A stretch of DNA of 30,754 nucleotides, taken from the NCBI GenBank assembly GCA_910585645.1, contig CAJUFP010000055.1, positions 1 through 30,754 of the forward strand. Direction: 5' to 3'. A program made the position numbers and the translations under genes. Below the pieces are notes generated by a model. That model ran no database searches. It worked only from the letters and a program-made list of their open reading frames with translations, and was not told the DNA's origin. This DNA comes from an uncultured Hungatella sp. GTDB lineage: Bacteria; Bacillota; Clostridia; Lachnospirales; Lachnospiraceae. Each line of letters opens with the position of its first letter. Position 1 is the first letter of the stretch. Below are positions 1 to 7,932 of the stretch, one piece after another.

Positions 1-53
1 GACAACCTGTTTAGTTTGTTAACGCCATTTTTATTGTCTGATACCAAAGTCAG

Positions 54-70
54 GTTATACATTATATAAC
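54..70. promoter_or_regulatory. Operator-like dyad at the left-edge promoter
   Basis: GTTATA and TATAAC form a perfect 6-base inverted repeat with 5 bases between them. The right arm overlaps the -10 element of the leftward promoter at 61-89 and the left arm covers the expected transcription start. That is a position where a repressor could bind. The controlled gene lies outside the window, so the role is inferred. Confidence 0.35.
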
Positions 71-89
71 ACATACCCAGGCGTGTCAA
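61..89 (-). promoter_or_regulatory. Consensus sigma-A promoter firing leftward out of the window
   Basis: On the minus strand TTGACA (84-89) is followed after exactly 17 bases by TATAAT (61-66), a perfect match to the housekeeping promoter consensus. It lies beyond the terminator of the transporter operon (124-161), so it should drive a separate gene to the left of base 1. No coding sequence starts within the window downstream of it. Confidence 0.75.
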
Positions 90-123
90 CAAGTTTTTCC
101 CTGAATTTTCCGCTATTTTTCCC

Positions 124-161
124 AAAAAAAGAACGGCATAGAATCCTTCCCCACGCCGTTC
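124..161 (-). terminator. Rho-independent terminator of the sugar transporter operon
   Basis: On the minus strand GAACGGC (161-155) pairs with GCCGTTC (137-131) and is followed at once by seven T (130-124). It sits about 20 bases after the stop codon of the last permease gene, so it closes the binding protein-permease-permease operon. Confidence 0.8.
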
Positions 162-178
162 CCAAAAATTACAACCTC

Positions 179-1054
179 TTACCCCTTCACCCCGCCGCCG
201 GTAACGCCTGCGATGATCTTCTCTGACAAAAAGATATACAGGATAAAGGTAGGCAAAAACACGATAACCACTGCCGCAAACATCCCGGCCCAGTCTCCCG
301 TATACTTCATGGAGTTGATCATGGAGTACAGTCCAACCGCAATAGGCCGCAGCTTATCCGAGTTGGCAAAGATCAGGGAAATAAAATACTCATTCCAGAT
401 ATTGATAAAATTAAAAATCGTCACTGTGATGATCCCCGGCTGAGCCATGGGAAGCATGATAAGCCAGAACGTCTTGGTAGGCGGGCACCCGTCAATGGCC
501 GCGGCCTCCTCAAAAGCCCTGGACAGATTGCTGAAAAACGTCATAAGGAAAATGGTCGTGTACGGCACATTAATGCCAATATACAAAAAGATCAGCAGCA
601 CCGCGTTGCTCATCACATTGTTAAGGATCCCCATGCTGGCCACAATGCCGAACAGCGGCAGCACGATCATCACCACCGGAACGCCCATGGCAGACACAAA
701 CCCGGTCTGGATCAGCTTGTTCCCCGGAAAGATAAACCTGGCCAAAACATAAGCCGCAGGCGCGCAGATAACGATCAAAAGGCTGCAGGAGATAATCGAA
801 TAGATCAGGGAATTTCTGAAAATCCCCGCCACATCCGAATTAATCCAGGCCTTCACATAGTTCTCAAAATGAAGCCCGGAAGCCAGAAGCTTATTGGAAA
901 AAATCTCCTTTGTGGTGGAAAAACTGGCAAGCAGCACCCATCCCAAAAGAACAAAGGTAAAGGTAATCCACAAAAGCAAAATCAGATACCCTGGGGCAAG
1001 GCGCAGTTCCCGCTTCCAATTGACCGGTTCCCTGTATTTCTTCTCTCTCGCCAT
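179..1054 (-). CDS. Sugar ABC transporter permease, MalG/LacG type
   Basis: Inner-membrane permease subunit of a CUT1-type carbohydrate importer, 291 aa, the usual length. About six hydrophobic segments are visible. The cytoplasmic coupling (EAA) loop reads EAAAIDGCPPTKTFWLIMLP near residues 184-203, which is the family signature for contacting the ATPase. The start follows a strong AAGGAGGGG site. It lies 15 bases after the other permease gene and is the last gene of the operon, followed by a clear terminator. No ATPase gene is present; such importers often borrow a shared MsmK/UgpC-like ATPase encoded elsewhere. The substrate is inferred from the neighbouring GH112 phosphorylase to be a beta-1,3-galactosyl-HexNAc disaccharide; the sequence alone does not prove it. 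Confidence 0.9.
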   Translation of the reverse strand: MAREKKYREPVNWKRELRLAPGYLILLLWITFTFVLLGWVLLASFSTTKEIFSNKLLASGLHFENYVKAWINSDVAGIFRNSLIYSIISCSLLIVICAPAAYVLARFIFPGNKLIQTGFVSAMGVPVVMIVLPLFGIVASMGILNNVMSNAVLLIFLYIGINVPYTTIFLMTFFSNLSRAFEEAAAIDGCPPTKTFWLIMLPMAQPGIITVTIFNFINIWNEYFISLIFANSDKLRPIAVGLYSMINSMKYTGDWAGMFAAVVIVFLPTFILYIFLSEKIIAGVTGGGVKG

Positions 1055-1069
1055 AATCGTCCCCTCCTT

Positions 1070-1981
1070 CTAAAATTCCAGATCATCATCTTTCAGCAGA
1101 TGATTGCAGATCCAGAACACAGTCACCACGCACACGCTAAGAAGCACGCCGATAGCAGCTCCAAGGCCGGAGTTCCTCTCGGTAATGCTGTTGCCCGCGC
1201 CAAAAATCTGCATATACATATAAACCATGGGAGTGATGGTCTGGGTATCCGCCGTAACCGTGGAAAACAGCTGGGACCACACGAAAAATCCCACGCTGGT
1301 AACGCTCCACATGGTAATATTCGTCTTAAAAACGCCCTTCAGCAAAGGCAGAGTAATGTAGCGGAACTGATTAAGCTTGTTGGCCCCGTCCAGAGTGGCC
1401 GCCTCAAAATAATCGGAACTGATGCGCTCAATGCCGCTGGCAAATATCAGCATATGATACCCCACCATGCCAAAACAGTAGGCCAGCAGAAGAGCCGCAA
1501 ACTTGTGGTCATTGTCCAGCCATTGGACCTTGGCAAGATCCGTAAGGCCCAGCTTCGTAAACACGGTCTTCAAAAGACCGAACTTGGGACTGTAAACATA
1601 CTGCAGCCACATAGTCGCCAGGGCAACCGCGCTGACAATATTGGGCAGGTAGATCACTGCCCTGAAAAAGCTCTTAAATCGGATGCCGCTGGTGATGATA
1701 ACGGCAAACAAAAGCGCCAGGGACATAACGATAATGCCCCCAAACAGCCAGATGCGCAGCAGATTCCACATGGAAATGCGGAACAGGCTGGTATTGGCCA
1801 GCTTTACAAAATTGGCCAGCCCCGTAAACTGCCACCTGGCAACCGGGTCCGTGATCCCGTCAATCTTGAAAAAGCTCATGATAACGGTACGGATAATGGG
1901 ATACAGGAAAATAACGGAAAACATAAACACTGCCGGAGTCAAGAACAGGATGATCATACCTTTATTTCGCTTCATCCCCAT
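1070..1981 (-). CDS. Sugar ABC transporter permease, MalF/LacF type
   Basis: Second integral-membrane subunit of the same importer, 303 aa, typical for the short MalF-like permeases of Gram-positives. The coupling loop reads FEAATLDGANKLNQFRYITL in the second half, and an N-terminal membrane segment begins right after MKRNKG. Two starts are possible, 1981 or the third codon at 1975; the AAGGAAAGGGGG site is better spaced for 1975, but the protein is nearly unchanged. It follows the binding-protein gene after about 60 bases that contain a stable hairpin (2003-2032), which could lower permease expression relative to the binding protein. Sugar import is well supported; exact substrate is inferred. 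Confidence 0.9.
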   Translation of the reverse strand: MGMKRNKGMIILFLTPAVFMFSVIFLYPIIRTVIMSFFKIDGITDPVARWQFTGLANFVKLANTSLFRISMWNLLRIWLFGGIIVMSLALLFAVIITSGIRFKSFFRAVIYLPNIVSAVALATMWLQYVYSPKFGLLKTVFTKLGLTDLAKVQWLDNDHKFAALLLAYCFGMVGYHMLIFASGIERISSDYFEAATLDGANKLNQFRYITLPLLKGVFKTNITMWSVTSVGFFVWSQLFSTVTADTQTITPMVYMYMQIFGAGNSITERNSGLGAAIGVLLSVCVVTVFWICNHLLKDDDLEF

Positions 1982-2002
1982 TCCCCCTTTCCTTAAATAA
2001 AC

Positions 2003-2032
2003 AAGAGGCGGCAGCTAACCCTGCCGCCTCTT
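2003..2032 (-). terminator. Intra-operon hairpin between binding-protein and permease genes
   Basis: AAGAGGCGGCAG (2003-2014) and CTGCCGCCTCTT (2021-2032) form a perfect 12-bp stem with a 6-base loop. On the transcribed minus strand it is followed by a weak T-rich stretch (TTGTTTA). It is a likely partial terminator or 3'-end-protecting stem that keeps the binding-protein transcript more abundant than the permease part, as is common in such operons. Confidence 0.7.
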
Positions 2033-2042
2033 TTAAATTGTA

Positions 2043-3371
2043 TTAGTTGCCAGCCTTCTTCAAAGCATCCACAAAGCCCTGGGCGTCAATGCTGCCGCCG
2101 CAAAGTTTCAGGAAGTTCTCTTTGATGATAGGAGTCAGATCCGCGTTGGCCTCAGCGCCTGCTGCCCACGGATAACGGGTGTTCATGCTGTCCATAACCG
2201 GCTTCACGCAGGCGATCAGTTCCGGCCACTCCGTATTGTTGGAATCTGCCGGGATACCAACGGACATCTCGGAGAGCATCTTGTCAAATTCGCCCTGAGT
2301 GATGTAGCAGATCAGCTTAAACGCGTTCTCGGCGTTCTTGGAATCCTTGTTAATGGCAAGCACCTGAGCGCCGTAGTTGGCAGCGTCCGTGCCGTCGGTT
2401 CCGCCCTCAACCGTAGGATAGCTAAAGCATCCCCATACAAAGTCGTCCCCTGCCATGTCCTTCACCTCGTTAGGCAGCCAGGAACCGTTCAGATACATAC
2501 CGGCTGTTCCCATAGCCAGCTCCTGATTCTGTCCTGCCGGCCACACGTTGGACGCGATGGTCTCGGAGAAGTAGCCCTTGCTGGCAAAATCAGCGTAAGC
2601 CTGTGCCGTAGCCAGAACAGACGGGTCATCCCACTGTCCGCCCTTGACGATCTCTTCGGTCTTCGGCTCCCCTACCAGCCTTGACATGTGATATCCGAAC
2701 ATACAGGTAATGTACGCGTCGTCACAGGTAATGGGGGTGTAGCCCGCTTCCTTGATCTTTGCGCAGGCTGCGTCCAGCTCCTCCCAGGTAGTGGGAACCG
2801 CAGTAATGCCTGCCTCGTCAAAAATAGCCTGATTGTAGAAGAAGGCGAACACATTGGGCTGATAAGGAATGGACTTTAAGGTTCCGCCGCCTACTTCGCG
2901 GCATGCAGCCATCAGACCCGCGTTAGCCGTAGCCTCGTAGTCCGCCCCCTTAACCAGATCCTCCAGATCCATCAGATACTGTCCCCATGTGGTGTTCACC
3001 CGGTCAATATCCTCGTCAAACAGATCAATGTTCGTCCCTGCGTCCAATGCCGGCTGAAGTCCCTCGCGGATACCGGTACGGCCCTTAAACTGCAGATCCA
3101 CGGTAACGCCCGTGTCGGCCGTAAACTTGTCAACAGCCGCCTGAATGGCCTGACCCTGAGGCTCCGTAGCCTCCCACATGGACCAGTAAACCAGACCGCT
3201 TCCGTCCCCTGCCGGCGCGGCTGCCTCCCCGCCTCCCGCAGGCGCAGCCGTGGTCTCCGCCGGAGCTGCCGGCGCGGCTGTGGTCTCCGTCGATCCACCG
3301 CCTCCACCGCACGCAGTCAGCGAAAACGCCATTGCCGATGCCATTACCAGGGCCATAACTTTTTTCTTCAT
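2043..3371 (-). CDS. Sugar ABC transporter substrate-binding lipoprotein
   Basis: Extracytoplasmic solute-binding protein (family 1), 442 aa. The N-terminus has a lysine-rich start, a hydrophobic core and the lipobox SLTAC, so the mature protein should be lipid-anchored at the Cys near residue 21. A Gly-rich then Thr/Ala/Pro-rich linker (about residues 22-58) precedes the folded domain, which begins near LVYWSMWEATEP. The start codon follows a good GAGGAGG site. It is the first gene of the importer operon, downstream of the direct-repeat operator at 3451-3483. Linkage to a GH112 phosphorylase suggests it binds galacto-N-biose or lacto-N-biose type disaccharides. That ligand is an inference; other galactosides are possible. 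Confidence 0.9.
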   Translation of the reverse strand: MKKKVMALVMASAMAFSLTACGGGGGSTETTAAPAAPAETTAAPAGGGEAAAPAGDGSGLVYWSMWEATEPQGQAIQAAVDKFTADTGVTVDLQFKGRTGIREGLQPALDAGTNIDLFDEDIDRVNTTWGQYLMDLEDLVKGADYEATANAGLMAACREVGGGTLKSIPYQPNVFAFFYNQAIFDEAGITAVPTTWEELDAACAKIKEAGYTPITCDDAYITCMFGYHMSRLVGEPKTEEIVKGGQWDDPSVLATAQAYADFASKGYFSETIASNVWPAGQNQELAMGTAGMYLNGSWLPNEVKDMAGDDFVWGCFSYPTVEGGTDGTDAANYGAQVLAINKDSKNAENAFKLICYITQGEFDKMLSEMSVGIPADSNNTEWPELIACVKPVMDSMNTRYPWAAGAEANADLTPIIKENFLKLCGGSIDAQGFVDALKKAGN

Positions 3372-3423
3372 AAATAAAATCCTCCTCTTTCTTGCTGCAT
3401 TACCTCTTGTTTCTCATATGTCT

Positions 3424-3429
3424 AGTATA
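3424..3429 (-). promoter_or_regulatory. Probable -10 element of the sugar importer operon
   Basis: TATACT is read on the minus strand about 50 bases upstream of the binding-protein start. The hexamer 17 bases further upstream (ATATTT, 3447-3452) is a poor -35, and it touches the edge of the first 12-base repeat of the operator. A weak -35 abutted by an activator site fits an AraC-activated promoter. Confidence 0.5.
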
Positions 3430-3450
3430 GTAAAACTGCACAGGAAAATA

Positions 3451-3483
3451 TTTGCACAATCGGCCCTTATATTTATACAATCA
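3451..3483 (-). promoter_or_regulatory. Paired direct repeats, probable AraC-family operator (importer operon)
   Basis: On the plus strand TTTGCACAATCG (3451-3462) and TTTATACAATCA (3472-3483) start exactly 21 bp apart, two helical turns. The same motif pair with the same pitch occurs upstream of the nucleotidyltransferase-kinase operon (8962-8994). The shared consensus is TTTRYAYRATCR. AraC-family proteins have two helix-turn-helix units and typically bind such paired sites. The regulator gene at 5905-6831 lies between the two operons, so it is the likely binder. Assignment is inferred from geometry and gene context. Confidence 0.6.
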
Positions 3484-3617
3484 AATATTTCTGGTAAATT
3501 TGCATAGACAGACGCTCCATCTGCGGAATCCTGTATTCATTTTAACCAAGGCTTTCACTGCTGCCCGGTTCCCAAAATCTAAATTTTTGACAATCCCGGA
3601 CATCTGCCGCGGCCCCG

Positions 3618-5780
3618 TCAGATCTCCTTCCAGAGGATCTCACTGCCCTTTAGACAGATCTCGCAGACATTTCCCGCCCCGTCGTATACCAGGGTATTCT
3701 GGGGCTCCTGGGAATTATTCACCACCGCGTACTTCCCGGTCTTTGGATAGGCGTGGACCTCGCACAGCAGATTGTCCGCAAACCACCGCCTCATCTCCTG
3801 CTCCCTCCCCGCGCTGTAAAACAGGCTGCGCGTCAAAAGTCTGGTATTCTCATAGCTGTAAGGAAGCCCCGCAAGATAGACGCCCCGTCCCGCCCCGTAC
3901 TTATGGGCGCTGACATGGACCTCCCCGCGAGAATACTCCACAATCTCCGTATCCCGGGAAAGCGCGTAAACATTCTGAACGCTCTCCCCGAAATCAAAGG
4001 CGGCCCTTCTGTCCTCCTTCAGAAAATGCTGTTCCATCTCTATATTAAAATATTTGTCCGTGGAAAGGCTGAACCCAAGTTCCTTGTCAACCCCCAGCAC
4101 ATCTGCCAGCTGGAAGAACCGCCCGTTGCCATGAACCGCCGACGGCTCCCCGATGCCCACAAACCCGCCGCCGTCATAGACAAACTTCCGCACAGCCGTC
4201 ACAATCCTGTCGTCCAGCCACATCTCGCCGCCGGAAAAAGCCGTACCCGCCGCCCCGGCGTTGATGATAACGTCAATATCCTCAGGGATCCCCTTGTCCT
4301 TAATCTCGTCAAAGCTCAAAAATACCACGTCCACGCTGGCCCCGCTCAGAGACTCCAGCATCCCGAAATAAGAATAGGTCTGCTTATACCACAGGGCATG
4401 GGCCACCATAAAGGCCTGCCACGCCCGGATCTGTCCCCAGCAGTTAAGCACAGCCACCTTTAACCCGCAGTAGGGCCGGCTGCCGCCGATATTGTCATAA
4501 ATCTCACGGAACTCATCCGTGACCTGCTCAATATAATCCACAAATTTAGGAAACTTGTAAGCCAGGCTCAGATAGCCGCCGTACCCGATCCGGTCCACAG
4601 GCTTGCGCATGAGAGCCCGCCTGGCTCCCAGCCAGTTTTCCCTGGCCTCCTTACAGGGGTCATTGCCCTCATAAAACGTATCCGGGAAAAAGTAGGGCAA
4701 AAAGCGCCCCTCCGTGTATTTCACCCCCGGAATATCGGAGATAAGACGCAGGGTGGCTCCGCCGCCTACGCTTCCCACCACCGCGTCCAGGCCGATCCCC
4801 TGAAAATACTTCCCGTAAGGCTCTGTGCCGATCCAGTTATCCCCCAAAAACATCATGGCTTCCCGGCCCGCCTCATGGACCAGATCCACCAGCTCCTTCG
4901 CCTTTGCGGCCACAAACCGCTGGATAAAATCCATATAATCCAGATACTGCTTTGTGGGAACCCGAAACGTGGAATTGTAATATCCGTTGTCCACAATATC
5001 CTCCGGCCGCAGGCGGTATCCGTACTCCTTCTCAAACTCCTCCAGCGCCTTCACGGACACCGTGGCCCCGTATCCGAACCAGTCCACAAACTTCTCCTTG
5101 GCATTGTCATTAAACACAAGGGTAAAATGGTAGAAAAAGGTGGTGAACCGCACCACATCCGTGTCCGGATTATCCTTTAGCCACTGGATGAGATACTCTC
5201 TGGCAAACGCCCCGGAAGCCGGCTGGCGCACGTCAAACGGAATCTCGTGAGGCTTGTCCCCCCAGTCGTTGGTAATGTGGTTGTACATCTGGGTAGGATC
5301 CCAGATGGCATAAACCAAAAAAGACACCGTGTACTCGTGAAAAGCCGCTGCCTCCTTAACTGTCACCACATGGTTCTCTTTATCCACATCCCAGAAATCC
5401 GGATCCACAGCCCGGCCTGTTGTCCTGTCCATAACCTCCCACCACTGTTTGCAGTCATGGACATAATCCGGCTCCACCTGCTGCCCGAAATACCCCTCCA
5501 TAAACGGGATCTGGACCACAGAGCCCACAGCCGTCACCCGCCGGCTCATAAGATACATCTGCTGACACTCCTCCATATGCTCCTTGGCAAACGCATTGTG
5601 TCCCCTGGCCACAAAATACGTGGTATAGATCGAGGCGTCCAGATCCTTGATCTCCTGAGGAAGCTTGGTGCCGTCGCTGTCCCTGAGGGCATCCGCCCCC
5701 CAGCGCTCCATCATCTCCTTTGTCTCCTCCAGAAAATCCGCCTCACTGGGCAGCGTAACCCTTCCCTTCGTCTTTGCCAT
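3618..5780 (-). CDS. gnpA: GH112 1,3-beta-galactosyl-N-acetylhexosamine phosphorylase
   Basis: Cytoplasmic phosphorylase that splits beta-1,3-galactosyl-GlcNAc/GalNAc (lacto-N-biose, galacto-N-biose) with phosphate into Gal-1-phosphate and the free HexNAc. At 720 aa it matches the family length. The N-terminus GRVTLPSEADF begins the TIM-barrel domain, and LGDNWIGTEPYG near residue 314 holds the expected catalytic acid Asp (Asp313 in the Bifidobacterium longum enzyme). The C-terminal half (from about 430) has the glutamine-amidotransferase-like and beta-domain segments. The ATG at 5780 is chosen because AAAGGGG precedes it by about 8 bases. No signal peptide. The linked hexosamine 1-kinase and importer support GNB/LNB use. 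GH112 also contains beta-1,4-galactosyl-L-rhamnose phosphorylases, so exact specificity is uncertain. Confidence 0.9.
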   Translation of the reverse strand: MAKTKGRVTLPSEADFLEETKEMMERWGADALRDSDGTKLPQEIKDLDASIYTTYFVARGHNAFAKEHMEECQQMYLMSRRVTAVGSVVQIPFMEGYFGQQVEPDYVHDCKQWWEVMDRTTGRAVDPDFWDVDKENHVVTVKEAAAFHEYTVSFLVYAIWDPTQMYNHITNDWGDKPHEIPFDVRQPASGAFAREYLIQWLKDNPDTDVVRFTTFFYHFTLVFNDNAKEKFVDWFGYGATVSVKALEEFEKEYGYRLRPEDIVDNGYYNSTFRVPTKQYLDYMDFIQRFVAAKAKELVDLVHEAGREAMMFLGDNWIGTEPYGKYFQGIGLDAVVGSVGGGATLRLISDIPGVKYTEGRFLPYFFPDTFYEGNDPCKEARENWLGARRALMRKPVDRIGYGGYLSLAYKFPKFVDYIEQVTDEFREIYDNIGGSRPYCGLKVAVLNCWGQIRAWQAFMVAHALWYKQTYSYFGMLESLSGASVDVVFLSFDEIKDKGIPEDIDVIINAGAAGTAFSGGEMWLDDRIVTAVRKFVYDGGGFVGIGEPSAVHGNGRFFQLADVLGVDKELGFSLSTDKYFNIEMEQHFLKEDRRAAFDFGESVQNVYALSRDTEIVEYSRGEVHVSAHKYGAGRGVYLAGLPYSYENTRLLTRSLFYSAGREQEMRRWFADNLLCEVHAYPKTGKYAVVNNSQEPQNTLVYDGAGNVCEICLKGSEILWKEI

Positions 5781-5826
5781 ATAAAATCCCCTTTCCCTGC
5801 GGTCATGAAACACACAGAAACATCCC

Positions 5827-5856
5827 TTGCATTCTTCCCCGTCTCCATGCTATACT
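5827..5856 (+). promoter_or_regulatory. Promoter of the AraC-type regulator gene
   Basis: TTGCAT (5827-5832) and TATACT (5851-5856) are separated by 18 bases. The TGC just before TATACT makes an extended -10, which compensates for the imperfect -35. Transcription would start near 5863, about 40 bases before the ATG. The 124-base gap is shared with the divergent phosphorylase gene, for which only a weak minus-strand TATAGT (5860-5865) was seen. Confidence 0.6.
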
Positions 5857-5904
5857 GCCACTATAGAACCAAATACACGTCACCATCTAACACGGAGGCA
5901 GTCC

Positions 5905-6831
5905 ATGTCCTACAAAAGCACCCATCTGCGGACCGTATTTTCCATCCGCAGCATTATCTCCATCCACTACTTTGACTATATGAGCGACTTCACATTCCCC
6001 GGCGAAAGCCACGATTTCTGGGAACTGGTCTGTGTAGACAAAGGCGAGATCGACGCCGTAGCCGGCAATAAACGCCACACCTTAAAGAGGGGCAGCATCA
6101 TCTTCCACCAGCCCAACGAATTTCATAATGTCATCACCAACGGCCGCGTCGCGCCCAGCCTTGTCGTGATCGCCTTCCAGTGCCATTCCCCCTACATGCA
6201 TGTGTTCCGCGATCAGGTACTGACTGTACAGGAACCGGAAAACGCGCTTTTGGCCCAGATCATCATCGAAGCCCGCCACGCGTTTTCCGGCCGTCTGGAC
6301 AATCCCTACCAGGAAGAGCTTGTCCGCAACACCCTCTCCCCCGGCTTTGGGGCCGAGCAGCTTATCAGCAATTACCTGGAAGAGCTTCTCATCCACCTGT
6401 ACCGCCGCTACTTTGCCAACCCTCTTCCGGTGCCTGCCCACTCCCTGGGACGCCCCCGTCTGGGACGCCCCAACGAAACCTATAACCGGATCATCCGCTA
6501 CATGGAAGAGCACGTCCATGAACAGCTCACCATTGAAAAGATCTGCAAAAACACCCTGATCAGCCGTTCCCGGCTCCAAAAACTGTTCCAGGAACTTCAC
6601 GGCTGCGGCGTCATGGAATTTTTCACACTGATGAAGATCGACACCGCCAAAGAACTGATCCGGGGCAATCAGCTGAATTTTACCCAGATATCCGACCGCC
6701 TTGGCTACACATCCGTCCACTACTTTTCCAGACAGTTCAAGAAGATCACCCACATGACCCCGTCCGAGTACGCTTCCTCCATCCGCCTTTTGTCAGAAAA
6801 AGGACGCTTCCCCGGCGGTTATGAACCCTGA
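5905..6831 (+). CDS. AraC-family transcriptional regulator of the glycan locus
   Basis: Cytoplasmic DNA-binding regulator, 308 aa. The N-terminal ~165 residues form a cupin-like sugar-sensing domain (FPGESHDFWELVCVDKGEID, HTLKRGSIIFHQPNEFH). The last ~100 residues are a two-helix-turn-helix AraC domain: EQLTIEKICKNTLISRSRLQ then the signature RLGYTSVHYFSRQFKKITHM followed by TPSEY. The ATG at 5905 is chosen because GGAGG lies 8 bases upstream; longer in-frame extension lacks such a site and would span the promoter. It is transcribed away from the phosphorylase gene and sits between the two operons that share 21-bp-pitch repeats, so it is the likely regulator of both. Its 3' end overlaps the end of the convergent kinase gene by 13 bp. 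Confidence 0.92.
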   Translation: MSYKSTHLRTVFSIRSIISIHYFDYMSDFTFPGESHDFWELVCVDKGEIDAVAGNKRHTLKRGSIIFHQPNEFHNVITNGRVAPSLVVIAFQCHSPYMHVFRDQVLTVQEPENALLAQIIIEARHAFSGRLDNPYQEELVRNTLSPGFGAEQLISNYLEELLIHLYRRYFANPLPVPAHSLGRPRLGRPNETYNRIIRYMEEHVHEQLTIEKICKNTLISRSRLQKLFQELHGCGVMEFFTLMKIDTAKELIRGNQLNFTQISDRLGYTSVHYFSRQFKKITHMTPSEYASSIRLLSEKGRFPGGYEP

Positions 6832-7931
6832 TATTTTTTCACGATCTCCTGCATTTCGGCCCATTTACGCTCCATATCCGCGACCAGGGCAAACTGGGTA
6901 TGGCACCGGTCCAGATTATGCCCCTCCCTGCTGGTATGGAAATACACATCGCCCTGCAGATGATCCGTCAAAAACCGCATCCCGCACTCCAGCGTCATCA
7001 TCTTGGCCCCATAGGGAAGAAGCTCCAGCTCCGTCTCTGTCAGCCTGCCCTCACTGCCCTCCAAAAATCCTTTGGTGTACACCTCAAAGAGAGGCAGGGA
7101 CAGGGACACCCTGGACAAGTCCCTCTCATCCTCCTCAGCTGTGTTCGCCCCAAACCGGATGGAATCTCCGTAATCAAAGATCGAAAATCCCGGCATAATG
7201 GTATCCAGGTCAATGATGCACAGAGCCTGCCCTGTCTTGTCGTCGATCATGATATTGTTCAGCTTGGTGTCATTGTGGCTTACCCGCACCGGAAGTTTCC
7301 CCTCCGCCTTAAGCTTTAAGGCAAGGCCCATCTCCTCCTGTCTGGCCCTGACAAAGGCGATCTCTTTTTCCACCTCATGGGCCCGTCCCATAACATCCTC
7401 CTTCACAGCCCTCTCAAACGTCTCAAACCGCGAAGGCGTATTGTGAAAATCAGGTATGGTCTCCGTCAGCTCATCCGCCGGATAATCCGCCAGCAGGCAC
7501 TGAAACCGCCCAAAAGCCTTTCCGCTCTGATAGAAATCCTCCGGCTTCTCCACCAGATTGTAGCAGGTAGCCCCGCCGATAAACAGGTATACCCGCCAGA
7601 AGCTGCCCTGGCTGTCTATGTAATAATCCTTCCCGTCCTTTGTGGGGACCAGGTTCAGGGTCTCTCTGTCCGGGTCTCCCCCGTTTGCCACGATCTGCTG
7701 CCGCAGGAATGTAGTCACCCCCTTCACATTGCGCATCAGACCGTCAATGTCCTTAAACACCTCATGGTTCATCTGCTGCAGAATATAAGGATATTCCTGC
7801 CCATCCTCCTGGCACACCAAAAGAAACGTATTGTTAATATGTCCGCTTCCATAAGGTTCACAGGACTTTACCTGTCCTTTCACCGCAAACGCCTCTGCTG
7901 CCTCCAGCCTTCTCTCCATACTGATCTCCAT
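6819..7931 (-). CDS. nahK: NahK-like N-acetylhexosamine 1-kinase (APH-fold phosphotransferase)
   Basis: Cytoplasmic ATP-dependent kinase of the aminoglycoside phosphotransferase fold, 370 aa, close to bifidobacterial NahK. The catalytic loop VSHNDTKLNNIM (Asp near residue 221) and the metal-binding IDLDTIMPG (near 241-243) match the NahK pattern. An N-terminal GSGHINNTFLL segment forms the nucleotide-binding region. In the LNB/GNB pathway this enzyme turns HexNAc freed by the phosphorylase into HexNAc-1-phosphate. It starts one base after the nucleotidyltransferase stop, with GGGAGG as ribosome site, so the two are co-translated. Its tail overlaps the convergent regulator gene and no terminator is visible between them. 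Function is inferred from motifs plus context; some relatives are uncharacterised phosphotransferases. Confidence 0.82.
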   Translation of the reverse strand: MEISMERRLEAAEAFAVKGQVKSCEPYGSGHINNTFLLVCQEDGQEYPYILQQMNHEVFKDIDGLMRNVKGVTTFLRQQIVANGGDPDRETLNLVPTKDGKDYYIDSQGSFWRVYLFIGGATCYNLVEKPEDFYQSGKAFGRFQCLLADYPADELTETIPDFHNTPSRFETFERAVKEDVMGRAHEVEKEIAFVRARQEEMGLALKLKAEGKLPVRVSHNDTKLNNIMIDDKTGQALCIIDLDTIMPGFSIFDYGDSIRFGANTAEEDERDLSRVSLSLPLFEVYTKGFLEGSEGRLTETELELLPYGAKMMTLECGMRFLTDHLQGDVYFHTSREGHNLDRCHTQFALVADMERKWAEMQEIVKKYQGS

Positions 7932-7932
7932 C

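Noticed and set aside
11..20. TTAGTTTGTT, identical to a half-site of XylR/ROK-type operators
   Set aside because: Only one half is present; the expected inverted partner is missing on both sides within the window.
869..1996. Long plus-strand open frame opposite the permease genes
   Set aside because: It is antisense to two clearly conserved permeases, has low-complexity basic composition and no ribosome site; a shadow frame.
3499..3510. A third copy of the TTTRYAYRATCR repeat (TTTGCATAGACA)
   Set aside because: Too many mismatches in the second half and the 27-base distance from the neighbouring copy breaks the 21-bp pitch.
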